Assembly: GCA_001599815.1 (NCBI GenBank) | Contig: BCIA01000006.1 | Span: 1,552,961-1,616,960, forward strand | Reading direction: 5' to 3' | From: Furcasterigmium furcatum | Taxonomy: Eukaryota > Ascomycota > Sordariomycetes > Glomerellales > Plectosphaerellaceae | DNA length: 64,000 nucleotides | Shown: in pieces, positions 1-11,183 of the stretch | Layout of the letters: each line of letters begins with the position of its first letter | How positions within the stretch are numbered: position 1 is the stretch's first letter | Position numbers and translations under genes: made by a program | The notes under the pieces: generated by a model | Database searches by the model: none | What the model was told of the DNA's origin: nothing | What the model saw: the letters and a program-made list of their open reading frames with translations, nothing else

Positions 1-354
1 TGCCTTCGACGGATCAACGGAGAGTGTCAGACGGCTCTCTTAGGTCCCTTTTCAGCAAACTAACGAGATGGACTGTGCGGCGGGTCAGTCTCACTGCGGG
101 GACCCCAGACCTCCGCTTCATGCTCACCACGGGGTCAACCTTGACCCTGGCCCGGGCTTGCATGTCCGCCCACGACACCAAACCTCTTCAGCCTCCAGCC
201 CTCCGTTATTTATACAACGGCCGTGATCGACATCAATCATCATGGGAAGGATCTCCAGAGTTGTCCATCAGAACACTTTCGACTCAGTCCAACACTTCCA
301 CTCCGACTTCTCCTTGCTCCTCAAAGCCTCCATTGCCGACGACACTGAGTCACG
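1..354. promoter_or_regulatory. Upstream region of the MFS carrier gene
   Basis: This stretch lies upstream of the MFS start codon. It holds no convincing coding sequence: the open frames that cross it are out of frame with the carrier and look random in composition. It contains one exact CGG-N10-CCG inverted repeat (153-168), the form bound by some Zn2Cys6 regulators. No TATA box stands out. Confidence 0.5.
153..168. promoter_or_regulatory. CGG-N10-CCG candidate Zn2Cys6 site (MFS promoter)
   Basis: The sequence reads CGG-GCTTGCATGT-CCG, about 190 bp before the MFS start codon. The right arm ATGTCCG matches the arms of the palindrome at 4925-4944. Binding by the cluster regulator is inferred. 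Confidence 0.4.
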
Positions 355-2114
355 ATGGCGACGCGCGACTCACCTCAGGTCATCGACTCGGCGGACGAGA
401 AGGCACCCCATGTCGAGTCTGCTCACCTCGAGCACTCTCTCAAGGCCGGCCTCTCCCACGATGATGCGGCCTTCTTGCACGAGTATCCCCCAGAAGACCA
501 CACGAAGGCCTACCGCAAGGTCGACTGGAGGCTCATGCCTATGCTGATGGCCCTGTATTTGATCGCCAACCTTGACAGGTATGTGACATTTGATCCCAAC
601 CACTGAACTGTTTCCGACATATCGGTTCTGTGAGATCGGGCCGTCGAGGGGCGAGATGCAAATCTGACGCGGAAATCCCTCAAACAGAGCCAACCTCGGA
701 AATGCCAAGATCGAAGGCCTCGAGGAGGACCTGAACATGAAGGGCAACGACTACAACATCGCGAACATGATGTTCTTCGTGCCATACATCCTGCTCGAGG
801 TCCCGTCGAATGCCGTCCTCGTCCGCTTCGCCAAGCCCTCCCAGTACATCGGCATCATTGTCACGGCCTGGGGAATTGTCATGACTTGCGGTGGCTTTGT
901 CCAGAACTTTGGGGGCCTTGTCGGCTGCCGTGTTCTTCTCGGAGTCTTTGAGTGAGTGCCGACCCCAACCTCCAGACAATCATTTGCCCTATAGTTGTAT
1001 CGGCTTGTACTAACTCGGCGATAGAGCCGGATTCTTCCCTGGAGCCGTCTTCCTCCTCAGCCAGTGGTACCCGCCGTACATGACCCAAGTCCGCATGTCT
1101 CTCCTGTACTGTGCCGCCGCCATGTCCGGTGCCTTCTCCGGCCTGCTGGCAGCGGCCATAGCCCAGATGAGCGGCCTTGGTGGCTACAGAGGCTGGCGGT
1201 GGATCTTCATCATCGAAGGAATCCTCACCATTGTGCTCGGCGTAGCCTCCTTTTGGCTCCTGCCCGACTCGCCTTCCCACTCAAAGCGATGGCTGGCCGA
1301 GCCCGAGGTCAAGTACCTCAACCTCATGTACAGGAAGTTCCGCGGAATCCGCAGAGAGGACCAGAAGAAGGATGAGCAGCCCCACGAGGTCGCCACCAAC
1401 AAGGCTCAGAAGTGGAAGATCCTGGCCTCCGTCGTAACCGACTGGCAGATCTACCTGCAGGTCCTGATCTTCATGTCCAGCTCCGTGCCGACGTACGCCC
1501 TGAAGTTCACTCTACCCCAGATCATGGTCAACATGGGCTTCAACAGCACGCAGGCCCAGCTCCTGTCGGCGCCGCCGTACATCGCCGGTGCCATCTCGGC
1601 CGTCGTCGTGGCCACGTTCGCGGACAAGTTCACCTGGCGCCTCCCCTTCATCGTCGGGCCCCAGCTAAGCCTCATGAGCGCCTACGCCGTCCTCTTCGTC
1701 TACAGCGCCGACATCGCCAACCACGTCGCGCTCTGCTACACCTTTGTGCACATGGCCACCATCAGCGTCTACCCCATTGTCCCCGGCTGCAACACCTGGA
1801 CCGTGAACAACCTGGCCGGCCCCGAGAAGCGGGCCATGGGCATCGCCTACATGATCGGCCTCGGCAACTGCGGCGGCATCATCGGCAGCTTCATATTCCA
1901 GGGCCACGAAAGCCCGCGCTACCAGACCGGCTGGGGCACCAGCTTGGGCTTTGTCATTGGCGGCATCGCGTCCGCGTCTACGCTCGAGATCATCTACAAG
2001 TGGATCAACCGCAAGAGGGATGCCGTCTCCGAGGCGGAGACCAGGGAGAAGTACACCGAGCAGGAGCTGCAACAGATGGGTGATCGTAACCCTCTGTTCC
2101 GCTACACCCTGTAA
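355..2114 (+). CDS. MFS transporter, allantoate permease (Dal5/ACS) type
   Basis: This is a major facilitator carrier of the fungal anion:cation symporter group, which takes up small carboxylates and related anions across the plasma membrane. I read three exons, 355-578, 688-951 and 1025-2114, giving 525 residues. Across the junctions the protein runs LDRANLGNAK, FFVPYILLEVPSN and GVFEAGFFPGA, all characteristic of this group. Hydrophobic segments fill the protein, and the cytoplasmic loop after the sixth one is charged (KDEQPHEVATNKAQKWK). The start at 355 is chosen because it gives the usual short acidic cytosolic N-terminus (MATRDSPQVIDSADEK). The gene is convergent with the neighbouring monooxygenase. 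It likely imports the substrate of the cluster; the substrate itself cannot be read from sequence. Confidence 0.9.
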
Positions 2115-2666
2115 GGGCCATGGCGACACTCAGCAAGGCGGGGGTTGCTGGGAGAGTACGGCAGACCAGAAGGGGCTGGGTTTGCATGGAACGGTGTTGG
2201 CTCAGGTTGCCCATATCATGTATCTGCTATTGATTCAGATCAACAAGCTAGGCAGAATAAGACGTCCCGAGAACATTGAACAGATACGTGCCGCGTTGTG
2301 GAAGCTGATGTATGATCTTTGACCTGCCGTCTCCATTCGTTGGCGATCTACCATGCCAGCGGTATTCGGTTCTCTGAGGTGGTAAAGCTAGGGGAGGCCA
2401 CACCTTGCTGAGTTTATGAACGCAACGCATGTACCTACCACAGAGTGTGTCAATCATGTCCGTGTCCTTACTCAGGTGTCTTCAAAACTTGCTTCCTTCC
2501 CCCTCCGCCTGATCGCATGCATGTGCAGGAAGCATACAATACAGGAATATAGTGAAACTGACTTGAGTAAAAGGAATCGACACTTGTTTCTTGATGATGC
2601 TTGTTCTATTTACCCTAATACCAAGCCCTTCTAATGCAAACAGCTACATGACAACAACCCGTCTAC
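2115..2666. other. Convergent intergenic spacer
   Basis: This spacer separates the 3' ends of the MFS gene and the monooxygenase gene. I see no gene, repeat or CGG-N10-CCG site in it. It should hold the 3' UTRs and polyadenylation signals of both genes. Confidence 0.5.
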
Positions 2667-4680
2667 CTAGTTGTGAATCTCAGGCAACACGAACAAGTTC
2701 CAATACTCCTCGAAGTCCAACGTCTGCGTCGCCCCCACGGTCTCCCCCCTTGTCTCCCTCTGCGAGAACCCATTGCCGAGATAGGCGAACCGGTTAAACT
2801 TGGCCTCCTCCTGACGCTCAATGTTGAAGTCCTCCCACCGCGGGTTCTTGATCGCCTCCATAAAGTGGAACGACGTGCCGCCGTAGATGGCCACGACCGG
2901 CCCGTCGACGGTGCCGCGCTTGTACCAGCTGCGGCACCCCTTGGTCCAGACGGTGCGGTCCAGGTACCGCTGCATGTGCTGGTTGTACTCCTCGTTGACG
3001 TCGTGGCGCACCTCGAAGCTCTTGATGCTCTCCGTCTGCAGCTTCTCGAGCCACTTGTAGACGTAGACGGCGGTCGCCTGGACGCCGAGCACGAGCGAGC
3101 CGTTGCTGATGGGGCTGTTGGGCCCGATGAAGGTGAAGTAGTTGGGCATGTCCGGGACGAGGAAGCCGAAGTAGGCCTTGGGCTGCTCGGCCGTCCACTT
3201 GTCCGCCAGGTTGACTCCGTTGCGGCCGACGACGGGGAACGACGGCTTGAACGAGGTGTCGAACCCGGTGGCGCAGACGATGACATCGTACTCCTTGATG
3301 TCGCCGGATCGGGTGGCGATGCCCTTCTCCGTGATGGACTGGATGTCGTCCCACCTCATCTCGACGTTGTCCTGGATGAGCGCCTCGAGGAAGCCGGGGC
3401 CGGGCGTCTGGCGGCGGCATCCGACGGGGAAGTCGGGTAGAAGGTACTCGGCGGCTTTGCGGCCCTTCTCGCTATCGCCCAGGCGGTCCGTCATGCTCTT
3501 CCTGAACAGCTCCCGGGCGTTCTTCTGGACGTCGCTGTCTGCAAGGGCGCGCTTGAAGTTCTCGATGCGGCGATCCATGATGGCAACGCGATACTGCCGA
3601 AGGACCTCGGGGTCCTTGAAGATCTCGAGGGTCTTCTCGGTGAAGTTGTAGTCGGGGTCCATCTCAGGGTCGTTGGCGGTGGGCTCGTTGATGCCGGGGG
3701 CTGGGGAGATCCAGGTCTGCGTCCGGATGTAGCAGTCCATTGTGCTGCAGATCTTGGCCAGCTTGGGGACGATCTGGATGCCGGAGGAGCCGATGCCAAT
3801 GACGGCGACGCGCTTCCCTGTGAAATCGTACTCTTGGTCCCAGCGGGCGGAATGGACGAGCTTGCCCTTGAAGTCCTGGATGCCCTCGATGCTGGGCCAC
3901 TTCCAGTTGCTGAGCGCACATCATGTCAGTCGAGTCCAGGCATGGTGATCTGAAGGAATCATTGAAGCATACTTGAGCACTCCGCCGGCGTTGACGAAGA
4001 CGTCGACCTCGTCATCGATGGTGACGCCATCGCCGTTCTGGACCTGAACCGCCCACTTGCCCTTGGACTCGTTCCACACGGCCGACTTGACAGCATGGCG
4101 ATACTTGATATACTTCTCGCAGCCGTACTTGGTGGCGACGTCGTGCATGTAGGAGTGAATCTGCTGTGACGTGGCGTAGTAGTTGGGCCAGTCCGGGTTC
4201 GCGGCGAAGCTGAAGGCGTAGTTGTGCGCGGGGATATCGCATTTGCATCCGGGGTATCTGATTCGGATCACAGCGTCAGTCGGAAATTCCGAATGGTCGT
4301 CCATGGGATGGGTGATTCCAGTCATACCTGTTCTCGAGCCATGTCCCGCCAAGGTCTTCATTGCGCTCGTAGACGACGAGCTCGGCATTCTTTCCCTGCA
4401 TCTGCTGACTGAAAACAATGGCCATCATCAAGCCGGAGTAGCCGGCACCCATGCAGGCAACCCGGATGGGACGCCTGGTGCCGATGGGCTGCTCGATGAT
4501 GTTGTAATCGGCGCTCAGCCTCGAGGCAGCTTCTGCCGCCTTGTTGAGTTGTGCTGCAAACTCGGCCTCAAGGGCCGCCGGAGACCTGTGAACTGCTCCG
4601 TCCGTGTTTCCATGCTTGGGGCAAGCCTTGAAGCCGTTGGCTTCAGGCGCCGACTCAACTTGAACTGCCGAAGGTGCCAT
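2667..4680 (-). CDS. Flavin-containing monooxygenase, Baeyer-Villiger type
   Basis: This is a class B flavoprotein monooxygenase that would use FAD, NADPH and O2 to insert oxygen next to a ketone, or to oxygenate a heteroatom. Exons are 4680-4328, 4257-3973 and 3909-2667, giving 626 residues. Splicing restores TWLENRYPGCKCD, a hallmark of the family. The FAD-binding GxGxxG is at residues 78-83 (GAGYSG), the Baeyer-Villiger fingerprint FKGKLVHSARWD starts at 226, and the NADPH-binding GxGxxG is at 251-256 (GIGSSG). VCATGFDTSF matches the conserved ATG motif. The N-terminal extension of about 70 residues is usual for fungal members. It is divergent from the Zn2Cys6 regulator, sharing the 4681-5213 promoter. 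Substrate is unknown; cyclic ketones or aryl ketones are the usual choices. Confidence 0.9.
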
Positions 4681-4871
4681 GATGCTGTGTTGAACGTTGA
4701 GCGAGAGTTGAGCAGACTTCACGACGTGTGCTTCGGTCTGGAGAATGATGGGCAAAGACGTATGGGCTTGGCTTCATCATCTCGTTTATATGAAAATTAA
4801 ATCCGGCAGTATTTACATGGTTTCGCCATTCAAATGCCCTTCGCATATGCCGAACAACCGTAAAAGGAGAC

Positions 4872-4887
4872 TGGACATCCAAGTCCG
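4872..4887. promoter_or_regulatory. Imperfect copy of the palindromic site
   Basis: The sequence TGG-ACATCCAAGT-CCG keeps the spacing and most of the arms of the palindrome 53 bp further on, with one change in the outer triplet. A tandem pair of sites would be normal for a strong Zn2Cys6 target promoter. Confidence 0.35.
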
Positions 4888-4924
4888 GTGTGAGGCCCCC
4901 TTCCCTATCACCACTCGAGCTCCA

Positions 4925-4944
4925 TCCGGACATCGATGTCCGGA
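4925..4944. promoter_or_regulatory. Perfect 20-bp palindrome with CGG-N10-CCG core
   Basis: TCCGGACATCGATGTCCGGA is its own reverse complement over all 20 bases. The core CGG-ACATCGATGT-CCG (4927-4942) has the 10-bp spacing known for some Zn2Cys6 dimers such as yeast Put3. It lies in the shared promoter of the monooxygenase and the Zn2Cys6 regulator, which makes it the most likely operator of the cluster. Confidence 0.6.
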
Positions 4945-5213
4945 GCGCTACCACTTCAGTGATAGCAGGTGGGCTCGCCCTCTCTTGGCCTACACTAGAC
5001 TCTCTTAGACTGGGATCTTTTGTTAACCCCGTGGGGTCACGAGTCAGACCCCAAACTCGCCCGCCGGAGAATCGGGGTTCGGGCGGCGTATTGCCGGATC
5101 CTTGTTGAGGGAGACGATGAGTCTCTCTTCAACATCGTATGATCTCGACGCATACTCGACGACCTGCTAACAGTGGATTCGACCTTCTTTGCTCTCAGTC
5201 TGTTGCTGCCGCC

Positions 5214-7855
5214 ATGGCCCCCAAAAGCTCGACCCGGACAACATTGCAGAGCAGCTCCCGCGCGCGTCAATCGGCGGGAACGTGCCGGACAACCTGTAAG
5301 ACATGCTCGACATGCCGCCAGAAGAAGATCAAGTGCAGCGGCACCCGCCCACGGTGCGATGAATGTACCGCCGCCGATCTTGAGTGCGCCTACCCAAGAG
5401 ACGCGAGGCGAGAGCCGCGGCCGTCGAGGGCGCGCTTCCAGAACCTCGAGGCCACCGTGTCTGCCATGCTGGAGCACATCCAGGCTTCCGGCATATCCGC
5501 ACCCGGCCTGGAAGATGCCCTGCGATCAAGCAGCCTCGCGATGAACCTGGACCAGGGTCACGGTGATAGAGAAGACGAGACGCGCGCATCGACGCCTAGG
5601 TCAACCGCCTCGGTGCCGATGCCGACACCCACACCGACAGCGTCCATCGCCACAAATCATGAGACGCAGCGCCGGTCTATCGAGTCGCCGCTGGCTGCTG
5701 GTCATATCTCGAACGCAACAATGAGTTCTCAGCAGTCTCATCATTATGATCCCCAGCTGGACCAACTAGGCCAGCCGGGTCGGCTGGACGTCCAGCCATC
5801 CTATAAACAGCCCGACGACGACACATCCCCAAATAGCTTTCGACTCAACGCCGGAGATAGATCACAGCCCGGGACCACTCCAGCAATAACAGAAGCGGAC
5901 AACCAGAATGCAGAGGAATCAACCGACAATGGATTGTCTCCCTGTGAGGCTCGCGTTGCTGGCGTCTTCCACGAGCACGGCTGCGTGTCCTCGGTACACG
6001 GCCTGGCCGGCATCATGAATCCCACAAGGCGGGCACTTCACAAGGCAAACATATCCAAGGTCTCCCGGAGAGGCGAAGCAGCCGTGGCAGGATCCAGGGC
6101 ACGTCTCATCAGCAACGCGGCGCTGCAGAAGCAGCGAGAGCCCAGCATCTTCCGCCAGCCGCAGCAGTCCATCGACCTGGACGGGTGTGAACCAGAACTC
6201 GCCAGGCATCTGATCGATCTCCACTTCAACCGATATCACTGCTCCTACCTCTTGACTTACAGGCCCGCCATCCTCGACAGTATCGCCAACGGGGGCCCTT
6301 ATGTGAACAATCTCCTCCTGAACGCCATCTACTACAGCAGCACTCTGTACAGCGATCGAGAAGCCGTGGGATCGCCAACCTATAACAAGAACAATACCAA
6401 CCCAGACAGCGTTGACAGCCGCTTCTATAAGCGTTTCCGCTACCTCCTCGCCGACGAGATGGACAAGCCCAGCGTCCCCTCGGCGGTGGCACTGCTGCTG
6501 ACGAGCGCCACGCTCGTCTCACAGGGCAAGGTCAGCGCCGGCTGGGCCCTCTCGGGGACGGCATACCGCATGATCATCGATCTCGGCTGCCACCTGATGC
6601 TGGGGCCCGACTACCAAGAGGTCTCCTTCCAGAGCAGCAGCCAGATGCTGCAAGCAGACATGGACCACGAGATGCGCAAGAGACTGTACTGGGGCGCGTA
6701 CATCACAGACGTCACCCAGTCCCTGTATCTCGGCCGGCAGTGCAGCTTCGCCACGACCGAGGCCCGGGTCCCTCTGCGACTGCTGGATACCTTCGAGGAG
6801 CTGGAGGCGTGGTATCCATACGTCGACCCGACGGGAGTCGGGCCACGACCACCGCCTTACAGCCCCCAGCCGGCGCACGCAGTGTCGACCTTCAGCTACC
6901 TGGTGAGGTTGATGCAGATAGGCGCCCAGGTCACCGACTTGTACGGCATACAGACAGTGGGATACACGACGGAGTCGATAATGGAAAAGAAGGCCGCCAT
7001 CGAGTTACAGCTCGATAACTGGATCAACATGCTCCCGGATCACCTCGTGTTTGATCCCGACGGACAGAATGTCCCGCCGCCGCATCAAATCACACCTCAG
7101 TACGGACCCTATACATACTACTCCTTCACATCTTGATCACTAGAAAGCTGACTGACCCGTTCTCTCATAGTACCACATTCCACGCTCTACGCATCCTGCT
7201 GTACCGCGCGTTCCTAGAGGAGGGCCACCTCCGACGGCACTCGGACGCAACGGCGAAGCGGGTGAGCGAGGAGCAATGCATCGCCAGCGCGCTCATGATC
7301 GAGAGGCACATCCGGGCGTACAGGAACGCGTTCACGCTCCGGAGGGCGCCCTTCCTGCTGTCCTACGCCATCTACTCGGCCGTTGCCATCATCCTCCCCC
7401 AGGAGCGCCACGACAGGGGCCACTTCACCAACATCATCGCCTTCTTCTGGACCTGCCTGGGCGAGCTCCAGCACGGGTGCAACTTCGGGCTGAAGAAGCC
7501 GCTCTCGATCCTCCGCGACATGGTCCAGGAGTTCCAGCTCAGCGTCAAGGAGAGAGGCCCCTTCCGCGCCCAGCAGCCCGACCTCAGCAGCCTGGACGAG
7601 AGCTTCTTCCCCCGGCTGCCCCTGGCGCCGCCGCCGCCGCCGATAGACAGCGACGTCTACTCGGCGGCGCAGTACCTGCAGGGGATGAACTCCCAGTACA
7701 TGGTTGATCCCCTGGACACGGGCACGGACATGGCAACGCCCGGGCTGCTGGACTTTCTGAACGATCAGGAGTGGGATATTTCGCAAAACACTCTGTACGG
7801 GTTGTTTGCGCCTGGGCCGTCATTTCAGGGTGGCGGGATGCCGTATGACCGATGA
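5214..7855 (+). CDS. Zn2Cys6 transcription factor, likely cluster regulator
   Basis: This is a fungal binuclear zinc cluster regulator. Exons 5214-7099 and 7171-7855 encode 856 residues; the intron is inferred from donor GTACGG, branch ACTGAC and acceptor CATAG, and joins QITPHTTFHALRILLYR, a normal fungal_trans-domain sequence. The zinc cluster is textbook: Cys 31, 34, 41, 48, 51 and 58 (C-x2-C-x6-C-x6-C-x2-C-x6-C), followed by a basic linker. A long Ser/Thr/Pro-rich stretch (residues 110-260) precedes the fungal_trans domain (about 340-700), which includes KRLYWGAYITDVTQSLYLGR. The C-terminus is acidic and proline-rich. Gene position, divergent from the monooxygenase, and the CGG-N10-CCG sites around it suggest that it controls the cluster. 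Confidence 0.92.
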
Positions 7856-7985
7856 TTGTGTACTTCACAGACAAAAGTGCTCATCTTTGCATGCTGTTCG
7901 GCCTGCCGGGACATTGCTCTCGTGTTCCGTCTGTCATCTCCATGAAGCAACGGGCTATGAATACATGGGAAATATGACCCCGTCC

Positions 7986-8657
7986 TCAGATCTGCCCAAC
8001 CCTCCAGACGCGCCGGATGTTCGGTTTCGCGGCATTGCCCCTGATACGCTGCGTCCACTCCGTCTTCGTGCTCGCCTGCCACTCCGGCCCGCCGAGGCCG
8101 TTCTGGGCCTCGTAGTAGTTGACGCCGTAGAAGCTGGCCGTCTCGACGTCCCCGTACAGCTTCTCCAGGCTGTAGCGCCTGGCCGAGGTCCAGCCAGGGA
8201 CGACGGACAGGCCGGGCCCGTGCTCCTGGTTGTACCACTCGTGGTAGTCCTGCTCCTTGCCCGGCCTGGGTGTTGACCCGTTGACGACGATGACGGACCC
8301 GTTGGCGGGCAGGCTTGGGAGCGGGTGGACCGTAGAGGGCTCGGCCGATGCGTCGCCGCCCTTGTCGCGGCCGTTGACAAAGGCACACACCACCCACGAG
8401 ATGGATGTTAGACGGTCGGCGAAAGCCTTGACGTCTTGCTCGTAGTACTCGGGTGATGACAGGACCGGGTTGATGTCGCTCAGGACATAGATGGTGTTGA
8501 GGGAGGGCGTCTTGTCGTCATCGGCATTTGCGGTGTAAATAGTCTGGACGTTGGGGAATGGCGCCTGAGAAAAGACGGAAGTCTCCTCTGGCGACACCCT
8601 CTGGCCGAGGCGCATCACCACTCCAGGGACGGCAACAGATGAGGTTGTGTGAGACAT
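7986..8657 (-). CDS. EthD-like dimeric alpha/beta-barrel protein
   Basis: This is a single-exon protein of 223 residues starting at an ATG at 8657. The second half (PRPGKEQDYHEWYNQEHGP, then VVPGWTSARRY) resembles EthD/dimeric alpha-beta barrel domains, which assist or catalyse steps in aromatic and ether breakdown and in polyketide cyclisation. The first half has a similar predicted strand-helix pattern, so the protein may be an internal duplication of two barrel halves. No signal peptide or membrane segment is seen. It is convergent with the regulator gene and divergent from the cyclase-family gene at 9131, with which it shares a promoter. The exact reaction is unknown. Confidence 0.7.
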   Translation of the reverse strand: MSHTTSSVAVPGVVMRLGQRVSPEETSVFSQAPFPNVQTIYTANADDDKTPSLNTIYVLSDINPVLSSPEYYEQDVKAFADRLTSISWVVCAFVNGRDKGGDASAEPSTVHPLPSLPANGSVIVVNGSTPRPGKEQDYHEWYNQEHGPGLSVVPGWTSARRYSLEKLYGDVETASFYGVNYYEAQNGLGGPEWQASTKTEWTQRIRGNAAKPNIRRVWRVGQI

Positions 8658-9130
8658 GATGAGGGTTTGCAGGGCTCCGGTCAATCTGGTCCAGGAAGAT
8701 ATGAAAATTAAAAAAAGAATCAAACGTTCAGTTTGAACACGGAAAAATGACGAAGTATGCGGTCCCTCTCCCATTTGAGCTGTCTCGGTGCTTGAACTTG
8801 TGAGTGGAGGCGCTCGCGGTCTCCCAGTCGCGGGGGATGAGTGCCATTCCGTGGCGGTCGGTCTCCGATGAGTCCACTGGTCTTCAGCGGTCCCCCACTG
8901 GACCATGGCTGACGGGATCTCCCGGGACCACTGATTCTCCGGGCGGACATGGTGTTCCGGGTCCATTCCCGCGCCGCCTCACCCACTGCAAGACCGTAGG
9001 CCACCGCCCAGGCAGAAACAGCCCATAACATCAGCTTCCATCAGTGCGTCGACGGCTTCACAACTGCACGAACACGCGATCGACTCAGGCACAGCACAAC
9101 ACCTGCACCGAAACCCCTACCTCGCCCACA
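8658..9130. promoter_or_regulatory. Bidirectional promoter of EthD-like and cyclase genes
   Basis: The region separates divergent start codons and contains one CGG-N10-CCG site at 8944-8959. An in-frame extension of the EthD-like frame enters this region, but the shorter start is preferred because the added residues look random. Confidence 0.5.
8944..8959. promoter_or_regulatory. CGG-N10-CCG candidate Zn2Cys6 site
   Basis: CGG-ACATGGTGTT-CCG matches the 16-bp core of the 4925-4944 palindrome at 12 of 16 positions, including the whole left arm CGGACAT. It lies 171 bp before the cyclase-family start codon. Confidence 0.45.
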
Positions 9131-10342
9131 ATGGCCACAAGAATCAACCCGCTCCCCGACCTGGACAGCCTTCCTCTCCGAGCTGGTGATCCGCCAAGGT
9201 CGGCATGGGGCCTGTGGGGTGACTCGAAAGATGCCTCTCTCGGGTCGCTCAACTACCTGACTGACGAGCTCGTGCTGAAGACGATCAAAGAAGAGGTCAA
9301 GACAGGGGAGCGCGTAGGACTCGAGTATGTCATCTAGTACCCAAGGACTTTAGTCAATAGAATTAGATGCTTACAGAATCCTACTGCAGTCTTCCGTTGG
9401 ATTTCTTCAACCCTCCACTTCTGGGCCGAGCCGGATTTCAGCAGAAGGTCATAGACAAGAGCCCGTTCGTGGTCAATGACGACGTGGCAAGTTGACTCTC
9501 CAGCCGGCACTGTTTTTGGGTGTTGACTAATACCCAGGTAGATCTCGTTTAATACTCAAGGAAGCTCTCAGTGGGATAGCCTTCGCCACTTTGCCTTCCA
9601 GAAAGAGAAAAAATTCTACAATGGGCAAGTATAGTACCACTGTCGTTGCCAGAGACTCCAGGCTAATCAAGCTGCCAGCGCAACCCAAGAAGACGTCCAC
9701 TCTGGTGCAAGGACGGCAGTCAACGGCCTCCAGTCCTGGACCGACAAGGGCATCGCCGGCCGAGGGGTCTTGATCGACTACGCCTCCTACGCCGTCAAGA
9801 ACAACATATCCGTCTCTCACTTCGGGCCACACGCCATCACCCTGGATGTTATCCATGCCATTGCCAAGGAGCAGAATGTCGAATTCCAGGCTGGAGACAT
9901 CCTGATCCTGAGGACTGGTTATGCCGCAGCATACAGCACGCTCTCCGATGAAAAGAGGATGGAAGTTGCCGGTATCAAGGAATGGTGCGGCCTCGGCCAA
10001 GGCAGGGCAACCACCGAGTGGCTCTGGAAGTCCCAGTTTGCTGCCATGGCAAGCGACTCTCCCGGGTTCGAAGTCAGACGTGAGTATCCCCGTTCCTTGC
10101 CGTGAGCCCCTCAGCTTCCGCTCTTACTAACATACTACATCCCAGCGCCAACCGACCCGGCATGGCACTTGCACCAGATCCTGCTGGCCGGCTGGGGCAC
10201 CCCCATCGGCGAGCTCTTTGACTTGGACAGGCTGGCAGAGCTCTGCAAGAAGAATCAGCGCTGGTCCTTCTTCTTCACGTCGGCCCCCTTGAATTACACA
10301 GGCGCCGTTGCGTCCCCGCCGAACGCGGTTGCCATTCTGTAG
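9131..10342 (+). CDS. Cyclase family (kynurenine formamidase-type) hydrolase
   Basis: This is a metal-dependent hydrolase of the 'putative cyclase' family, whose members open amides, lactones or cyclic substrates. Five exons are read: 9131-9324, 9390-9486, 9542-9624, 9679-10079 and 10146-10342, 323 residues. Splicing yields LPLDFFNPPLLGR, SSQWDSLRHFAFQ and FYNGATQEDVHSG, all family hallmarks, then GVLIDYASYA, HAITLDVIHAIAK, ILRTGYAAAY and DPAWHLHQILLAGWGTPIGE. The length is normal. Introns 2 and 3 can only be kept in frame with GC-AG borders (GCAAGT donors at 9487 and 9625; acceptors ending at 9541 and 9678). It is divergent from the EthD-like gene. In the cluster it could hydrolyse the lactone or ester produced by the monooxygenase. 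Confidence 0.87.
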
Positions 10343-10463
10343 CCCATTTCAATACGAACTTGCCCGATTGTTTCTGGATCTGGGTGATGTGTAAAGTGTG
10401 GCTAGACTTTCAACTCAAATTGTTCCTTGACCAAAAGGATTCATGTTCATTCAGTTTCATCTT

Positions 10464-11183
10464 TCATCTGCCCAAAAACCCAAGGCCAGCCTCCACCCAT
10501 GTCGTCGTTGTTCTCTTCTCGCAAAGGCCGTCAATCTCGTTCCAGCCAGCCTCTCCGAAATGACTCTGGAACTGCCTGTACGAGCTCTTCTCTTGGAAGC
10601 GCGCAATAACATAGATCCCGTCGCCGTCGACGCTGCCCGTCCCCTGCTGAGTAGCCCCTCTGTCCAAGACCCAGAACGTCAACACTGTTTCCTCGCCCTT
10701 GGATCTGGCGGCGAGGCTCTCGAGATGACTCAAGATGTCCGACTTTTTGCCTGGATTTGGCAGAAGCTCGTCTACCACGATATATTGGCGACCGCCGGTC
10801 GTCTCTGGAGAAGCAAAGTTGACTTGCTGCTCTCTTGTGAGGAACCCGATGTCGGTAGGATGCCAGAAGCGGAGGTCGCTCGGCTTCTCCAGGAGACTCT
10901 GCTCCCCCACGGCCTTTCGGAATGCTTTGTACTCGTCACTGGCGCGATGCGCGACAGTATTGGCTTCGGTACTCAGGTATCTGTAATCATGTAAGCTGAA
11001 CTCTGTTTATTTCAACCGGGCCTGGTGGCGGATGGGTGTCCTACACTTCAAATCCCCGGAGCCAATGCGCCGGCACGGCATCGTTGTCCTCGGCGCTGAC
11101 GAACCACGCATAACCGTGGCAGTCAGGCTCCGCCGGATAGGTCACCGCCGCAATTTGTGAAATGTGGTTGAGGAACTTGAGAG
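10464..11183 (-). CDS. ABM-like barrel protein, 5' end unresolved
   Basis: The 3' part is clear: exon 10980-10464 joins across intron 11044-10981 (donor GTAGGA, acceptor TACAG) to an upstream exon ending at 11045. The protein reads AWFVSAEDNDAVPAHWLRGF, YLSTEANTVAHRASDEYKAF and later QYIVVDELLPNPGKK and GDGIYVIARFQEKSSYRQFQ, a pattern like two antibiotic-biosynthesis-monooxygenase (dimeric barrel) repeats. I could not find a start codon that joins in frame. A possible N-terminal piece (VAELALKLTYSS) lies near 11305-11345, so the 5' exon is either spliced unusually or damaged. The gene shares its upstream region with the CMD-like gene at 11679. The ancestral reaction is unknown; in the cluster it may act on quinone or lactone intermediates. 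Confidence 0.55.

Larger units (their letters stand above)
4681..5213. promoter_or_regulatory. Bidirectional promoter of monooxygenase and regulator
   Basis: The region separates two divergent start codons. It contains a perfect 20-bp palindrome (4925-4944) and a related imperfect site (4872-4887). The arrangement suits joint control of the regulator and the monooxygenase, possibly with autoregulation. An in-frame ATG at 5139 could extend the regulator, but the ATG at 5214 has the better context (gccgccATGg). Confidence 0.6.

Noticed and set aside
5139..5213. Start of the Zn2Cys6 regulator at the ATG at 5139
   Set aside because: It is in frame, but the added 25 residues look random and the ATG at 5214 has a far better context.
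9538..9541. Use of the first AG (9536-9537) after the branch site in cyclase intron 2
   Set aside because: It would bring an in-frame TAG; the AG at 9540-9541 keeps the family sequence.
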